From Protula sp. h YS-2021 (Eukaryota; Annelida; Polychaeta; Sabellida; Serpulidae): 64,000 bases of DNA. Positions 24,991 through 38,289 of this stretch are shown one piece after another (position 1 is the stretch's first letter; every line of letters begins with the position of its first letter). The stretch lies in the NCBI GenBank assembly GCA_949752745.1, contig OX457031.1, forward strand, positions 38,847,502-38,911,501. Direction: 5' to 3'. The position numbers and the translations under genes are program-made. Under the pieces are notes generated by a model. The model was given only the letters and a program-made list of their open reading frames with translations. It was not told where the DNA came from and did not search any database.

Positions 24991-26960
24991 TGTTGAAATT
25001 GTGATTGGAGGAAAAAGGCTATTTTCATTAAAACGTATCTCCTCTAACTGGGGTTTTAATGAAATCGTCCTACAATTTGATGTAAGGCACATGTCCACCT
25101 GGCTTTTACATTTTTTATGATTTGCCAAAAATTGGCGGAGATATTAGCGAAAAGCCAATTTTGTTTTTGTAAAATCTAAATTTAGCCAGTAAAATAGCCT
25201 TACTGTCTTGAAAAGTTGTGTAAAGGTAGCAGGCATACTATCTATCTGGCTATTGCTTCTGTTGGTGATTCGCCCAGAAATGGCGGAAATATTGACGAAA
25301 AAAGCAATTTTTAGTCAAATCTTAACTGAGGAGAAATGGATTTAGTGGCTTGAAATGCCAGTTAAAGATAGCGGTGGTTCTACTTACATGGTCGTTACTG
25401 TTTCTCTAGCTTAGGAAAAAAATGGCGGAAAAATATTTTAGTAATCGTTTTGGTGATTCGTCAGAAATTATCGGAAATACTGGTGAAACCCAATTTCTTG
25501 CTGACGCGAGTTATATGGCCTTACTCTAGTCAAATTTTGGTTTAAAATAGCAGGCTATGGTACCTTACCTGATAGCTATTTTGTTACGTACTGGGACGAA
25601 ATTGGAAACACTGGCGAAAAGTTTATATTAAATGTTGATTTTTATAGCAAAATCCAAACTGATGCCAGGCAGTGAGCCGTGCTGTCTTAAAATTTTGATG
25701 GACGGAAGAGGATATCAACCCCTACCTGGAAATAACTGTTGGAAAAAAGCAATTTTTTATTTTGACATCTTAACTGATGCCGGCGTATGGCTTTCTCTCT
25801 TCAAGTTTTGATTAAAGATAGCGGATATTGTACCTACTTCGATAATACTTGTTTGTTAGCCACCAGAAAATAGTGGAAATTTGCCGAAAAATAGAAAAAT
25901 CTTAACTGGCGCTACCGAAATAGTCTCACTGTCTTGAAACTGTGATTATATGCATCAGTCTTTAGTTCTTACTCAGCTGTTACTTTTTCAAAATTTCTCA
26001 AAAATTGACAGAAATATTGGCGAAAAACAAATTTCTTATCAAATCTTAACCAACCTCAAGGATGTAGTCGTAATGTCTTTCCGAATTCTCTAAAAATTCC
26101 CAGCAATAATGGCGAAAAAATAATGTTGATTGAAATCTTGACCAGTGCTAGGTATATAAACCAATTTCTTCTTATTCTCTAAAAATTTAAATTTGTAAAC
26201 GAAGCTGGCATTAGTACCTGCCTGGCTATTCTCATTTCTAGTACTTCTGTAGAAAAGCTAAAAACCAGTTCTCATAAAATCATAGCTCTTTCTAGGATCT
26301 TAGTGAAAACGTTGTGCTGTCGAAGGTGGGAGAGGGAATATAAGTGCCGCATCTGACGTTTTGACCATTACGTATGTGGCAATAAGGTAGCGCGCATAAC
26401 TACATATCTGGCTATTACTTTTTTATGATTCGCCAAAAACTAAGGAAAGTATTCACCAAAATCCACTTTTCTGAAAATCACCAGGGAATGTATTTGAAGC
26501 GTCTTAAAACTTATGTATTCAATTGCTTTTTTTTGTTGATAAGTAAAAAATTAGCGGCAATTTTGACTGAAAAGCATGCAAGTACATATATGTAAATACA
26601 TAATAGGACGTTCTGAAGTTTTATAGAATGTATGAACACAAGTGTGTCTACCTGGCTATTATTTTTTGGCGATTTACCAAATCCTAATGGAAATATTGAA
26701 AAAAAGTTCTTATTCTAATCCTCACTGACGCCAGGGTTTATCGTCTTACCGTCTTGACACTTTTATGTGGCTATTACTTTTTTGTGAAAATCTCCTAACA
26801 GGATATTACTCAAAACATCTTAAACTTTGATTGAAAGTAAGGAAATGAAGCGTCCCCTGGGCATTAAGTTTTAGCAATTCCATAAAAATTGGTAAAAATG
26901 TTGGTGATAAACTATTTTTGAACTAAAATCTTTACTTACGGCAGGGATATAACCTTTGCT
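24991..26960. repeat. Z-family ~145-bp tandem repeats, second block
   Basis: Repeated GCCAAAAATTGGCGGA(G/A)ATA cores, 'CTTAACTGA-GCCAG' and 'TACCTACCTGG' phrases continue to the CTGACATTAGTATTTGCGAG marker at ~27,000, paralogous to ~4,490. Confidence 0.7.
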
Positions 26961-27119
26961 GTCTTGAAATTTTGGCTAGCGGTCAGCATTATGTCATACA
27001 TTCTGACATTAGTATTTGCGAGCTGGGCCATTGCCCCTGGCCAATCCTGTATTGTGGGGCGACTTGTTACTCTGCATTAATTATCTATAGCTCTGGACGT
27101 TCAGTCTGACTTCTGGTGC

Positions 27120-27445
27120 ACGTATTCATGTGCACCACTGAAGAGTGTGAAATATGAAGGACGAACCACTGAACAGTGTGAAACATAAAACGCGAAATAC
27201 TGAATAGTGTCAAATTGGAATCGAAAACTACTTAACAGTGTGAACTATGTAAGTAACGAAAACTGTTGAATAGCGTCAAACATGAAACGCAAACTGCTGA
27301 ATAGGGAAGAAATGAAACTTGAACGGCTGAACTGTGTGAAATTGGAGAGTGAACTAATTAGTAGTGAGAAATATGAAACGCAAATAACTTGACTGTTAAA
27401 TGTCAACCAAACTACTGAATATTGCGAAATCATAAATATGTATTA
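27120..27445. repeat. 31-bp tandem repeat array, second copy
   Basis: About ten degenerate units resembling GAACTACTGAATAGTGTGAA. It is shorter than the first array (4,595-5,085), so the copies differ in repeat number. Confidence 0.75.
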
Positions 27446-27479
27446 CGAGCCAAAAATGTCTCTTGGTGCAAAGATGTGT

Positions 27480-27800
27480 CAATTCATGTGTCAGCTCCCT
27501 CCTTGTTTGGTGCTACCAATATCCTGTCAACAAAATGTGACGGGGACAGCTTAGCTGCTGTTGTCTATTTTACTGCACAACTCTTGATAATGGCTTAATC
27601 CTCTTCTTATAAAAATGTTTTGTTGAAACAGTACAACAGTATTTTTATTTTGTTTTTATGGCTTTAATTCAGTTTAATAATTCGTGTATAACACATCTTC
27701 AGGCTTGTTGAGGGCAACTAAACCTTTCAGTCTGTCACTTATGAACACAAACTGTAATTTCATGACAAATATATAAATAAGATTCTTATTATTTAAAAAG
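27480..27800. repeat. Second copy of the 8,950-9,310 segment
   Basis: Shares ACGGGGACAGCTT and CTGTCACTTATGAACACAAA with the first copy. No gene is seen. Confidence 0.65.
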
Positions 27801-28059
27801 GTAAACACAAGAAAATTCAATTGCTTGATTATTAAACCTGTACAAAGCAATGTTAGTGCGTGGATTATATTCTATTCCCTTAAAATATTTGTCGATATTA
27901 TTTCCATTCCTGTTAAAAGAATTGCAGTTGTTATACCTACCAAATAGATAACACAATAAATAAATAAATTAATAAATTAAATAAAAATAAACAGGTATAA
28001 ATATAGCGGCTGCTGTTACTGCCTCTGGTTGGCCACATTGCGGCATGAAATTTTGGTAT

Positions 28060-28419
28060 AAGTGTTCCGAGTTCTGTTATCAATACCTCCACCTCCAGCC
28101 TCGTCTTCCTTCGTCTGAATGGGCTCTATGTCCACCTTTGCTTCGGGTTCCCACAGCCGTTTGGTGTCTCTGTCTTTTGACACTGCTGTTCTTTGTACTG
28201 TTCTTCCACTTTTGTATCGACCTCACCTGAGCGTCCTTTGTCAGTGTTTATTGTGGACTTCAGATCAGAGATTTGTTGCTGTAGTTGCGATCTCTCGGCA
28301 TTGGGACGGTCTTGGATTTAGTCATGGGATCACGAGCAAATTTGCTGTATTAGCTGTGTGGCATCAAGGCCCAGTATTTTCTGAAGCGCCTCATCAAAAT
28401 TATTTCGTTTAAATTCCAT
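28060..28419 (-). pseudogene. Decayed coiled-coil ORF, family unknown
   Basis: From ATG at 28,419 the minus strand reads MEFKRNNFDEALQKILGLD and on to ...LIQQICS. Two in-frame stops follow, then a Gln/Glu-rich stretch with SQLQQQISDLKSTI and KVEEQYKEQQ that looks like a coiled coil. A later frame continues for ~25 residues. Loss of the frame by isolated stops suggests an old coding exon or element ORF. No family is recognised. The opposite-strand open frames here are shadows of this sequence. Confidence 0.35.
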
Positions 28420-29284
28420 TCTACGGCCAATAAAACTTTTAAAACTGAATAAACAAAATATTTACAATATGGATGTCGCTAGTTCTGACCTGTCATGACT
28501 GTACGATTCATGTTCACACAAAAATTGCCTAATATTTGTTAAATTACAATATTTAAATTATAATAGATGAATTACCTGATTAACGTTCTCTGTAGATAGT
28601 ATCCAGACAGTTTGTCGAAAGGCAGTTAGTTGGAATTTAGTTTGTGAAAAGATTGCTGTTTTGAATAGCTATTTGGTTATTAAAAGAAGGGTATTTTTGT
28701 TTTTCTTCAATTTGTTTAGGTAATCAAGTCTGAGGCGTTTTCTCTTATTTAGGAAGCCATTTTCTTGATTTCGACATTTGCTTTTAGTGACGATGTTTCA
28801 TTGTGATAAATCCCATCGTCTGACTCTGGACTGTATTATTTTTACACGGTATTGCAATCAGCAATTGTAGTTTCAAACATAGATGTAAAAATTACTTTGT
28901 TTGTGAGATCAAGTCTAATTTTTAAAAAATGTATTGCAATTAGCATCTGCAATTTTGTCACACTTGTAAGAATTTTTCTGATCTGTTATGGGATTAAACC
29001 TAAACTCACTAAAATATTTATTGCAATTAAGAATGCAAATTCGAGTATAGCTGTAAAAATTACTCTGGGTTGCGATGGTATTATGGGCCAACGCTTCATC
29101 TAATTCCAATTTGCAACAGCTATTAAGAGATGAAAAATTTCGACAGAGCATTTTCATTTTCGACGAAAAGTCCCTCGACAAAGTGTCTCTCGACAGAATG
29201 TCTTTCGACAAAATGTCTTTCAACAATTCTCTGTAAGGAGGTGTTTCTCAAATGAAGGCATGAAATGGTTGCTATCGTTCGTGC
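28420..29284. other. No gene seen
   Basis: AT-rich sequence. Around 29,150-29,225 there is a short tandem of TTCGACA(A/G)AATGTC(T/C)-like 16-bp units that produces LSKDILSKD-like translations. Confidence 0.4.
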
Positions 29285-31185
29285 TTAAGGGAAGACCAAA
29301 AAATTGATTATTATTATTGTTATTATTATTATCATTTTATATTATTATTATTAGTATTATTGCTACCAGTATTATTACTTGCAAAATAAATTTTTATTAA
29401 ATGTTTTTATAACATAATAATCACATAATCAGTTTTTCTGCGCGACCCAGAAGGAATAAACTTACCCTAATACACATGCTCCCAATGGAAATTTATGCAC
29501 GTAAGAACATAAAAGTACGTGAATTCCAATGCCAATACAATTATATTATTACACTTTGGTTAATTAAAATATCCTTTTGACTTCACCTCTCGGGAAATTA
29601 ATTATGTGTTAAACACGTCACTAGATGATAAGTCCTGTTTTTCTACGGCTTTTTGTAGCCGTTGTATTGCGTCATATTTGCCCTTTTTACATTGTGTATA
29701 TATATGCTTGCAACTTGAAAAACAGGTATTCGTATGAAATGCGCAGTCTCCAGCTTGTCAGCGTAAAATAAGGCGTGGATATAAAACAGGTATGTTTGAA
29801 TTCTGTTAATAAAAGTTCATCAAGAAAACATTCACCGCATGCTGGAATTTAGCTGAAATGGGTAAAATGGAAAACAAAAATTAAACAGTTGCCGTTCTTT
29901 CTTATTTTCGATATTTATGTGAGAAAGCAATAGTTAGCAGATATGGCAGATATTTTGAGTATTATTGACCAGAGGTATTATCTTGGGGTATTATTGACCA
30001 GAAGGCACTTAGGTTAACATTTTCCGAACTGCTCAATAATATCTTCATGTTGACTCAAGGTAAGTCAGTATATGCTTCGCTATCTTCTTTGCAAATAACT
30101 GCATCTAATTTAACGACATCTGCGTTCCAGTCAACATTGAAAAATTAGTGACTTGGGCATAGGCCAAACAGGTTACAGCATTTACTCAAGTCATGTAACA
30201 ATGCATGTTTTGCATGCTGCATTCTTCAGTCCAATTTCCGAGCACATTCATCTGGGTTTCCGAAAAGATCTTACCATAGTTTGCAAACCGAAACGAAATA
30301 AAAAGCAACACATCATGGGGTCCCATTTGGGGTTCTTTTTTATAAACTTGAGAAAAGTGTAATTTTATTTCATTATACATATGTATTTTTTCCTTGCATC
30401 TGTCATTTTAAAAGTTTCATTTTTTTAATGTCCACATATCCCCTATTTAAAGTAAAAACAGAATTTAACACTTTTGTCGTATGATTTCGATTCATTGGTA
30501 AAAGAACAACGGCATCGTTTTGACATAACTGATCTGTGTGTCAATTTAATGTGGATATTGTCTTTTTAGTTTTAAAATTCAGGTATTTAAAGACAATATG
30601 TTAGAGAAAATATAATATGGGAAATTCTTTTTGGACAACGATATCTGCATAGCAACCGTTAAGGCGAGTAACACACGGCTGTCACATTCTCCGTTTGCTC
30701 TTCTTTTTAAGACGACCCCCTGATATTGCCTTTCTTGTACAGCCTTTGTAACAATTTGTGTTTAATAATCTTTGTAAAAAATGCAAAAGTAATAGAAATA
30801 AATAATAAAACTATCAAAAAGTGATTACTTGCATGCATTCGTGGTATATCGTAAATCACAAATAGTCGCTATGACAATATCCGAAAAGAAACTAAACCAA
30901 ATTTTTCAAACGAACTTGGCTTTCTGAGATGCAAATTTATTGAAAATTTAAAATATAAGTAGCTGTGGTAAGCTACTTTACATGCTGTTCTGGTAGAAAT
31001 ACGTAGAACTGAGCACTTTTTTATTTTTAAAATTCTAATTTGTATCGCAATCTTCAGTAAGCCCACCAAAACTGAAATTGACAAAACGAAACAAGATCTT
31101 ATCGGACTACAGTAGTATGCTTGGCAACAAAAGAAACGTCGGCTTCTTTGAGTCTCAGTAATTTTATTTCTGATTTGTAAATTTG
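29285..31185. repeat. Third block copy, paralogous to 20,224-22,850
   Basis: It begins with a (TTA)n tract matching 20,270-20,346 and proceeds in the same order. It lacks the Foldback-like insertion, giving the empty site at 30,123-30,140. It ends where the Tc1-like element is inserted. Confidence 0.7.
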
Positions 31186-31315
31186 AATAAAACATCTACC
31201 AAGTAAACTTCTATTGTTCTTTAATAAACTTGCTAACATTTAAGGACAAACGAACAGTTTGTCACAGCTCAGTGAACACATGAAAATGGAGACTTGAAAT
31301 TGCGAGTTACAAAAC

Positions 31316-32290
31316 CTAATAACGCGTGTGTTCGCCATGGCCATTGATGAATGCAGCACATCTGCGCCTCATTGAAGTCACAAGGCGCTGTATGTGACCT
31401 CTCGGTATACGATGCCACTCTTCCACGACAGCCTGGCGTAGTTCTCGTAAGGTAGACGGAGGGCGGGGTCTCTGGCGGATGGTTCGACCCAGGGCGTCCC
31501 AGATATGCTTTATCGGTGAAAGATCTGGTGAAAACGCCGGCCAAGGCCAAATATGAATTTTATTGGCTTCAAGATAGCCTATGCACTCTCTAGTAACGTG
31601 CGGATGAGCATTATCCTGTTGAAAGATAAGGTTGTTCTGGCGCACAACCGGGACCACACATGGCATTAAGATGTGTTCACGGTATTGCTGTGCCGCGAGT
31701 GTTCCATCCACATAACACAACTCGGTCCTCAGTCCGAAAGCCATTTCACCCCAAACCATGACACTTCCTCCACCATAGCGATCGCGATCGCGCACGCATG
31801 CACTAGTGAATCGCTTTCCAGTTCGACGCCAGCTTCGACAAAAGCGCGACTCATCCGTGAACAAAACCCGATTCCAGCATTGCAGTCTCCATCGAACATG
31901 CACAGGGGGCCACTGGCGCCTTGCGCGACTTCGCGCGGCCGTTAAAGGCATTCCGCGATATGCCAAGCGCCTCCGTAGCCCTTACGAATGGAGCCGTCCC
32001 CGGACTGTTTGACGCCCCGGAAGTGTAGCGGCAGTTGAAGTAGCCAGCTGAAACCTTCGTCGAAAATTTAACAGGAGAACAAACCGATCCTCTTGGCAAC
32101 TCGAGGTCTGCCCCTACGCGGTCGATCAAGTGTAGATCCAGTTTCAGGCAATCGAGCAACCAGCCTATGAATTGTTCTTTCCCACACCAAAATGTCATGC
32201 CACGCCATTTGGGCTGCTTCCACCACTCAACATGCCCATTGCTCGTACGCGATCTATTCTGGATAGGCGTAGCATCGTTAATCGCTTGAA
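31316..32290 (-). pseudogene. Tc1/mariner-like transposase, frameshifted and catalytically dead
   Basis: The minus strand encodes most of a ~330-residue Tc1-type transposase in shifting frames. The first helix-turn-helix (RVRAMGML) is near 32,240. The second has RTIHRLVARLPETGS followed by the RRGRPRV linker near 32,110-32,170. The catalytic domain starts at 31,966, with TDESRF (first Asp), QQDNAHPH (second Asp) and SPDLSPIKHIWD. The Glu of the DD34E triad is Lys here (codon 31,508-31,510), explained by one G-to-A change. Frameshifts separate the N-terminal half. TIRs could not be delimited. The element interrupts the block copy ending near 31,185. Confidence 0.85.
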
Positions 32291-32439
32291 AAGAATTGCT
32301 TTTAAAACGTCTTTTACTTTTCAGAACTTTGCCCGTATTAACGCATACACCGCTTTTTTAATTATGTACGACGCATATTGTTTTTTAAAATGTTTTCTGA
32401 TCAAATTGACAGACAAATTAACTTCGAAGTGATATAATA

Positions 32440-33149
32440 GTTAGCAGCCTTGAATAATCAATAAAGGTATCAACTAATATTTTCTAAATGTCCCCACTAT
32501 CTAGAAATCCAGCAAATACCTCCTGGAGATTTGTGAACGTTTCTTTTGTTGCTACGTATATTTTGTGGAAATCTGGTCCACTCGGATGGGTATGGAGGGA
32601 TGGATAATATTTTGCATTCTGTCATTGTATTGTCGATTAAATTTTTTCTTGAGCAATGGCAGTTTTACATATTTATTTGACAGAAGGAATGTGATTGGAT
32701 GGTAATAGTCACATGTTACGCTACATGCTTGCCAGAACACCAAGCATGCAATGCATATCGTTTTTAGCAAATGTTTCGGAGTACTGAAGAAACTCATCCT
32801 CCCTCATGTTTATATATCTCAAAACGTATTGTAGATATATTACATATATAACGGTTCTCGTTTAAAATAATCACAAAGTTTTAGGCTGTTTTTTTAATTA
32901 ATGACGACTATTGCATCTATTACAAGGTCATCATTGCACATGTCTCGATTCCAAATCAGTATTTGATTGGCAGATAGCACAAAAAACAGGTACTGGTACT
33001 ACTATATGATTGTTTGTTAGGGTGATGTTCTGTTCTCTGCCGTACAGGTCCTACCGTCTCATAGATGGAGGGAGTGCCGGGATATAGCTATCACTTAAGA
33101 CCCTAGCCCCACCTCCAAAAATAAGAAAAAAAACAACCCGCTTTCTGTT
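32440..33149. other. No gene seen
   Basis: AT-rich sequence with only short open frames. Confidence 0.4.
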
Positions 33150-34200
33150 CAATTATTTTTCAGTTAAGAGGCTTGTTCGGAATGCGGAAGCTCGGGCAAA
33201 TGTTGTTGCTACTTGAAAGTTTTTATGTGCAGATAGGGGTGTGTGGGAGAGATCGTCTATCATATCGCTTGGGAACCACCAACAATTGGCTAAATAGGCA
33301 CATTTAAAAAATTTAATAGCCACTTTTGTTTCTTCTTCTCCCACAATTTTCATCTGATTTCTTTCCAGTTTTGAATTTTTGTTCCTCAGATTGTTCGCTG
33401 TTTGTTTGTTGATCTGCCCAAAAGTTGGCATCTGCCCAAATGGGGGCATTTATAACTTTTTGGTAGCCAATTTTTAAAATGCTTCTGCTACCACAATTTG
33501 GATCGGATTCCTTTCAAATTTTGTACGAATGTTTACTGAGTAGGCTTCTCTGGAAATATTTTGGCGGTCCTCGAAAATTGATCAAATAGGGGTCATTTTT
33601 TTGTAGACAATTTTCCGAAAAAAATTCGTCCACAATGCCTTCAAATTTTGCATAATGTTCACTAGTCAGTCCTCTCTCGAAAACCTTTTTTTTGGCGACC
33701 CACCAAACATTGGCTAAATGGGAGAATTTGAAAAAATATGTCGCAGGTAATTTTTAAAATGCTTCTTTCACAATTTTGATTGGTTTTCTGTCAAATTTTG
33801 AACTAGGAGCTTCTCTTTTTACAAATTATTTTTTATCGACCCGCCAAAAATTGGCTAAATGGGGGGGGGGGGGCATGTATAAGTGTCTGGCTTGCAAATT
33901 TTCAAAGTGCTTCTACTCCACAGTTTTGATCAGATTACCCTTAAATTTTGATCGCCTTCAAATTCTGTGTGTTTACCGGGTGGTACTCTCTTGAAAAATT
34001 GCTTCATTGGCTATTCCCAAAAAGTGGCTAAATTGGGGTATCTGGAAAATGGTAAAGAATTTTCAAAATACTTCTTATCCCACAATTTTGATGATTTACA
34101 TTTTACGACTGTGTACGATATAGATAATTTAACAAATATTAGCCAAATGGGGGCATTTATAATTTTTGGCGATAGATTATCTATCCTACTGATGGGTTTT
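33150..34200. repeat. Y-family ~130-bp repeats, second block
   Basis: Units contain CGCCAAAAATTGGCTAAATG, AATTTTCAAAGTGCTTCTAC and TTCAAATTTTG. A G-run near 33,860 interrupts one unit. The order matches 22,850-24,300, consistent with block duplication. Confidence 0.7.
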
Positions 34201-34729
34201 CTATGCCCAGACAAGTATGTTATTTTATAGTTTTCTTAAAAATGTAATTCAAATGGGGATTCATTACTTCGATTTTAGTTTTCTAGTAAGCTTACACTTG
34301 GAAACTGGATGGATGTAAAAGTGCTACTGTGAAAAACATAATTCAGATATGTAATCTGATGAACCGTAATTTTTTTATTGAAAAGGAAGACATTGTACGT
34401 CACATCAATTACTCACACGTTTACACCAAAAACCTTTCAATAACCTTTTGCAGACACACAGTTTACACATCGCTAGGTGTCGCACACAATACTGCAATTA
34501 TTTTAACAAATGTTTATAAATTCACTCGCATCTATGATGTAGTAAACATTTCAAAAAAAAAGCAGACAAGAAACACAACAAGTGTGCAGAAGTGTCATAG
34601 GGTTTTTGGGACGTACGCATGGTTTGACTAATGTAGGTATACATTAACGAGATAAGAATAAAAAAAGAAAAGAAAGCAGGATCGTTTTTCAATTGTCCTG
34701 GATGGACCACGATCCCCATTTCCTATGGC
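34201..34729. other. No gene seen
   Basis: Two overlapping open frames of opposite strand (34,329-34,631 and 34,522-34,719) lack recognisable features and are not called. Confidence 0.35.
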
Positions 34730-35426
34730 ACCGGGGGTTTCCGAAAAAAGCCCAGGGCTTCTATTTGAAACTTGGCCAATTTCAGGCGCTCGTTTAGAAA
34801 CCAAATAGAAACCCCGGGGCTTCTGTTAGGAAACAGTTTCCTAATTAGAGCCCCGGGGCCTCCATTTTTTTAGATGGGGGTGTTGTCGATAAGTTTTTAT
34901 TGGGAAAAAAGAAAAATTACCATCAATCTCTTATTAAAGCGCATATCCGCACAAAAAAATAACAAAACACACAAAAAAAAACAACCGTAACTCAAAAAGT
35001 CTGGTAAAGTAGGGGGGTTGCCTTGTGTGAAGCACAGGATTAAGCAACAACGCAGAACGTGTCTAGAAGGTTTTCCTCACATCAAAGGATTAAGTTCACC
35101 TTGTCTGCATTGCAAGTAAACACGAGTTCTAAAAAGACTTGCAGGGAAGGAGAGGCAACATCACACCGCCCGTTATATTTCCAGTAATACTCCGAAATAA
35201 AGGTGGCAGTGGGGAGGGGGGTGTCTGTTCACCGTGTCTGCATTGCGAGTAAACACGAGTTCTAAAAAGACTTGCAGGGAAGGAGTTGGGCTTTTATTAG
35301 GAAACAATTTTTCAGGTGTTTATTTTAACTCCAAATAGAAGCCCCGGGTCTTCTATTGGGATACCGTTTCCTAATAAGAGCCCCGGGGCTTTTATATGGG
35401 GGAGCTTCTTTTCGGAAACTCCCGGT
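34730..35426. mobile_element. Palindrome-rich MITE
   Basis: The ends are ACCGGGGGTTTCCGAAAA and its near-perfect inverse TTTTCGGAAACTCCCGGT. Near each end, inner palindromes pair GCCCCGGGGCTTCT and TTAGGAAAC with GTTTCCTAAT and AGAGCCCCGGGGC. A ~57-bp direct repeat (TCTGCATTGC-AGTAAACACG and AGTTCTAAAAAGACTTGCAG) occurs at ~35,100 and ~35,230. There is no transposase and no clear target duplication. It abuts a LINE remnant. Confidence 0.65.
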
Positions 35427-36530
35427 ATTTATCATCGTCTAAGATAATCTTATCTACTTGCATGTACATGCTTACTTCATGCATGAAGGTCGAATGATTA
35501 AAAGCTAAATTGCGGAATCGGGTATTCCATATTCGATATTTTAAAATAAGAAAAATAAGGTTTTCAGCTTTGTTGCAAGATCCTAACAGAAACTCCATAG
35601 CATAAAAGCCTTTAAGACCAAAAAGTTGCCATGCTTTTCGTATTATCGCCACTGTTTTAGGACAGTTTATGAACAGGTGGAAATTATCTTCTACTACAAT
35701 TATCTTCTAATTTTTGTCTAATTTAATTCCAGATTTTTCCAGATTTTTCTTGTTGGCTACTATGTCGTTTAATATCTTGAACTGGAAGGAAAGTAGTTTG
35801 TTATCGCGACATGAATCTCTTGACATTTTGATACTTTTGCTTACTAGGGTAAGATCTTTCCCCTTGTTATTCTACATTTTTAAGCTAGTCGGGGGTTGAC
35901 TTATTTGTTTCACTAGTTCTTTATAAAAATCCCTTAACTTACAACTTGTAACATTTAAACGCTGACCACTTCTAGTTCTAAATATGTAACTTCCTAAAGA
36001 CCAGGGTTGATTAGGTACAATTTGTTTTTTTAATTGCTTGTTGAATGCTAATTAATGTTAGGTAATTAACTTTGATGTTATATTTCCTCATTAGTTCATC
36101 GCATGTCAGCCATCTATTATTTTTATTCACTAGATCTTGTATAAAAACAATTCCATTTTGGAACCAGCTCTTAAAGAATATGGGTTTGTTATCTATAAGT
36201 ATACAGCAGTTACCATACTAGATATACCATATGCGTTCCTTTTGAATTCACACTTCCACGTGATAATCTGGAATGTGTCTGTTAAAACTTTTAAAAATGG
36301 TACTCCACGGTGGTCATATCAGATCAGTATCATGTCTTGACATTTATAATCAAAATTTGCGAAATGGAGAAACGATGATTTCTAAATTGGTATCTAGATG
36401 TTCTAAGTCGCAAGAACCTTGGCCGAATCATTTCGTTAATATGCATAACTCCAAACTTTCCGCAAACTATTATGTGTTTAATTGGAAGTCTTTGAACGCG
36501 AACTAGACTGAATTCTTTTTTATGGTAACA
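35427..36530 (-). pseudogene. LINE C-terminal remnant (L1/Tx1-like)
   Basis: Reading the minus strand from ~36,500 to 35,430 gives the C-terminal part of an ORF2-type protein in broken frames. FRTRSGQRLNV-type and FYKELVKQ phrases come first, then DNKLLSFQFKILNDIVANKK. Next come EDNFHLFINCPKTV (the His-Cys tail motif), AWQLFGLKGFYAMEFLLGS and FLILKYRIW. Several stops are present. The 5' part and the RT core are absent. The last residues run into the palindromic MITE at 35,426. Confidence 0.75.
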
Positions 36531-36955
36531 AACACCCTTATTAAACTACTCAAATACCTTATTGGACGTATTTGCCGGTGTCTTAGGAATAAACCAACGT
36601 TGTTTGTGAAAAACTGACCTTAATTCATTTAACAAAACATAATGATTTGATCCAAAATAAATATTTTTTCCCCTTGTGATATGTTTCTTATTTCGAACCG
36701 CATCTGTAGGGTCTTTTCAGCCTTCTGTTTCCCCACAGACATGTGTTCATTTTATTTTTATGTACAATAGTCGTACAATTTGTCTTCATGTGTTAAAATT
36801 GTAATGAAAAGTAAACTTTAATTAGAGATACATAAAATTATTCAAAAGCCACTGCTTTTTTGTTATGAACATAGAACGGACGACTGAAATCATAAATACA
36901 TTTAGAATGAACAACCTGTCTCCAAAGTCTTTTATTCCACTACGCCAGTAAAATT
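36531..36955. other. No gene seen
   Basis: AT-rich sequence beyond the LINE remnant, possibly more of its decayed 5' part. Confidence 0.3.
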
Positions 36956-37260
36956 AAAGTGACTAAGGCCAGATATCAGGAAATCATCAAAATGCTACTC
37001 TTCCTACACAACCGGCCCGATTGCTTTGAAATTTGACAGGAATATATTCCAGATGTTTCTCCATCAGGCTTGTAGTTCGCTTGGTGATTTTATAACAATA
37101 TTAACCAGAAAAAGTCATATTATGAAAATTACAAAACTGCTACTATTCCTACAAAAAGTTCAATCGCTTTGAAATGTGAGAAAAATGTGCATCAAAAGAT
37201 ACTGCGTCATAAAGCGATTTGGCAAAAATACACCAGAATCCCATAAAACGACCACTCTGC
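36956..37260. repeat. W-family repeats
   Basis: Two to three units with AAAATGCTACTCTTCCTACA, CCGATTGCTTTGAAATTTGA and CAGGAATATATTCCAGA. 37,260-37,660 that follows has CAAATACGACCA repeats but no gene. Confidence 0.65.
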
Positions 37261-37667
37261 AAATAAAACCACCCCGCAAATACGACCACTTTTCGCCAGA
37301 ACCGAATTTCATCCATTAATTTATATTATAACGGGAGCCCGCAAATACGACCAAATACCACTTTTCTCAGTCTCAAACGCACTTTTTACCCCACAGATTA
37401 GACAACTGTTTACTTTAATATTTGGATTGACTTGCGTTGTGTGCAAGACACATCCATGCCAATTAGGGGGATTAGACAATTCTCAAAGCAAACAATGCCG
37501 TGTACAGAATAGGGCACATATTAACAAGAAACAAAAAGACGTTTGCGCCTTCTGCACATGAATCGATTTTGATTTGCGCTTTGAATCTCATCTTTGGATT
37601 TCAACTCTGGCTTTGGATCATAACTATAATTGCAATGGGCTCAATTCCGGTTCTCAAGTGGCCCCTG

Positions 37668-38289
<622 letters not shown>

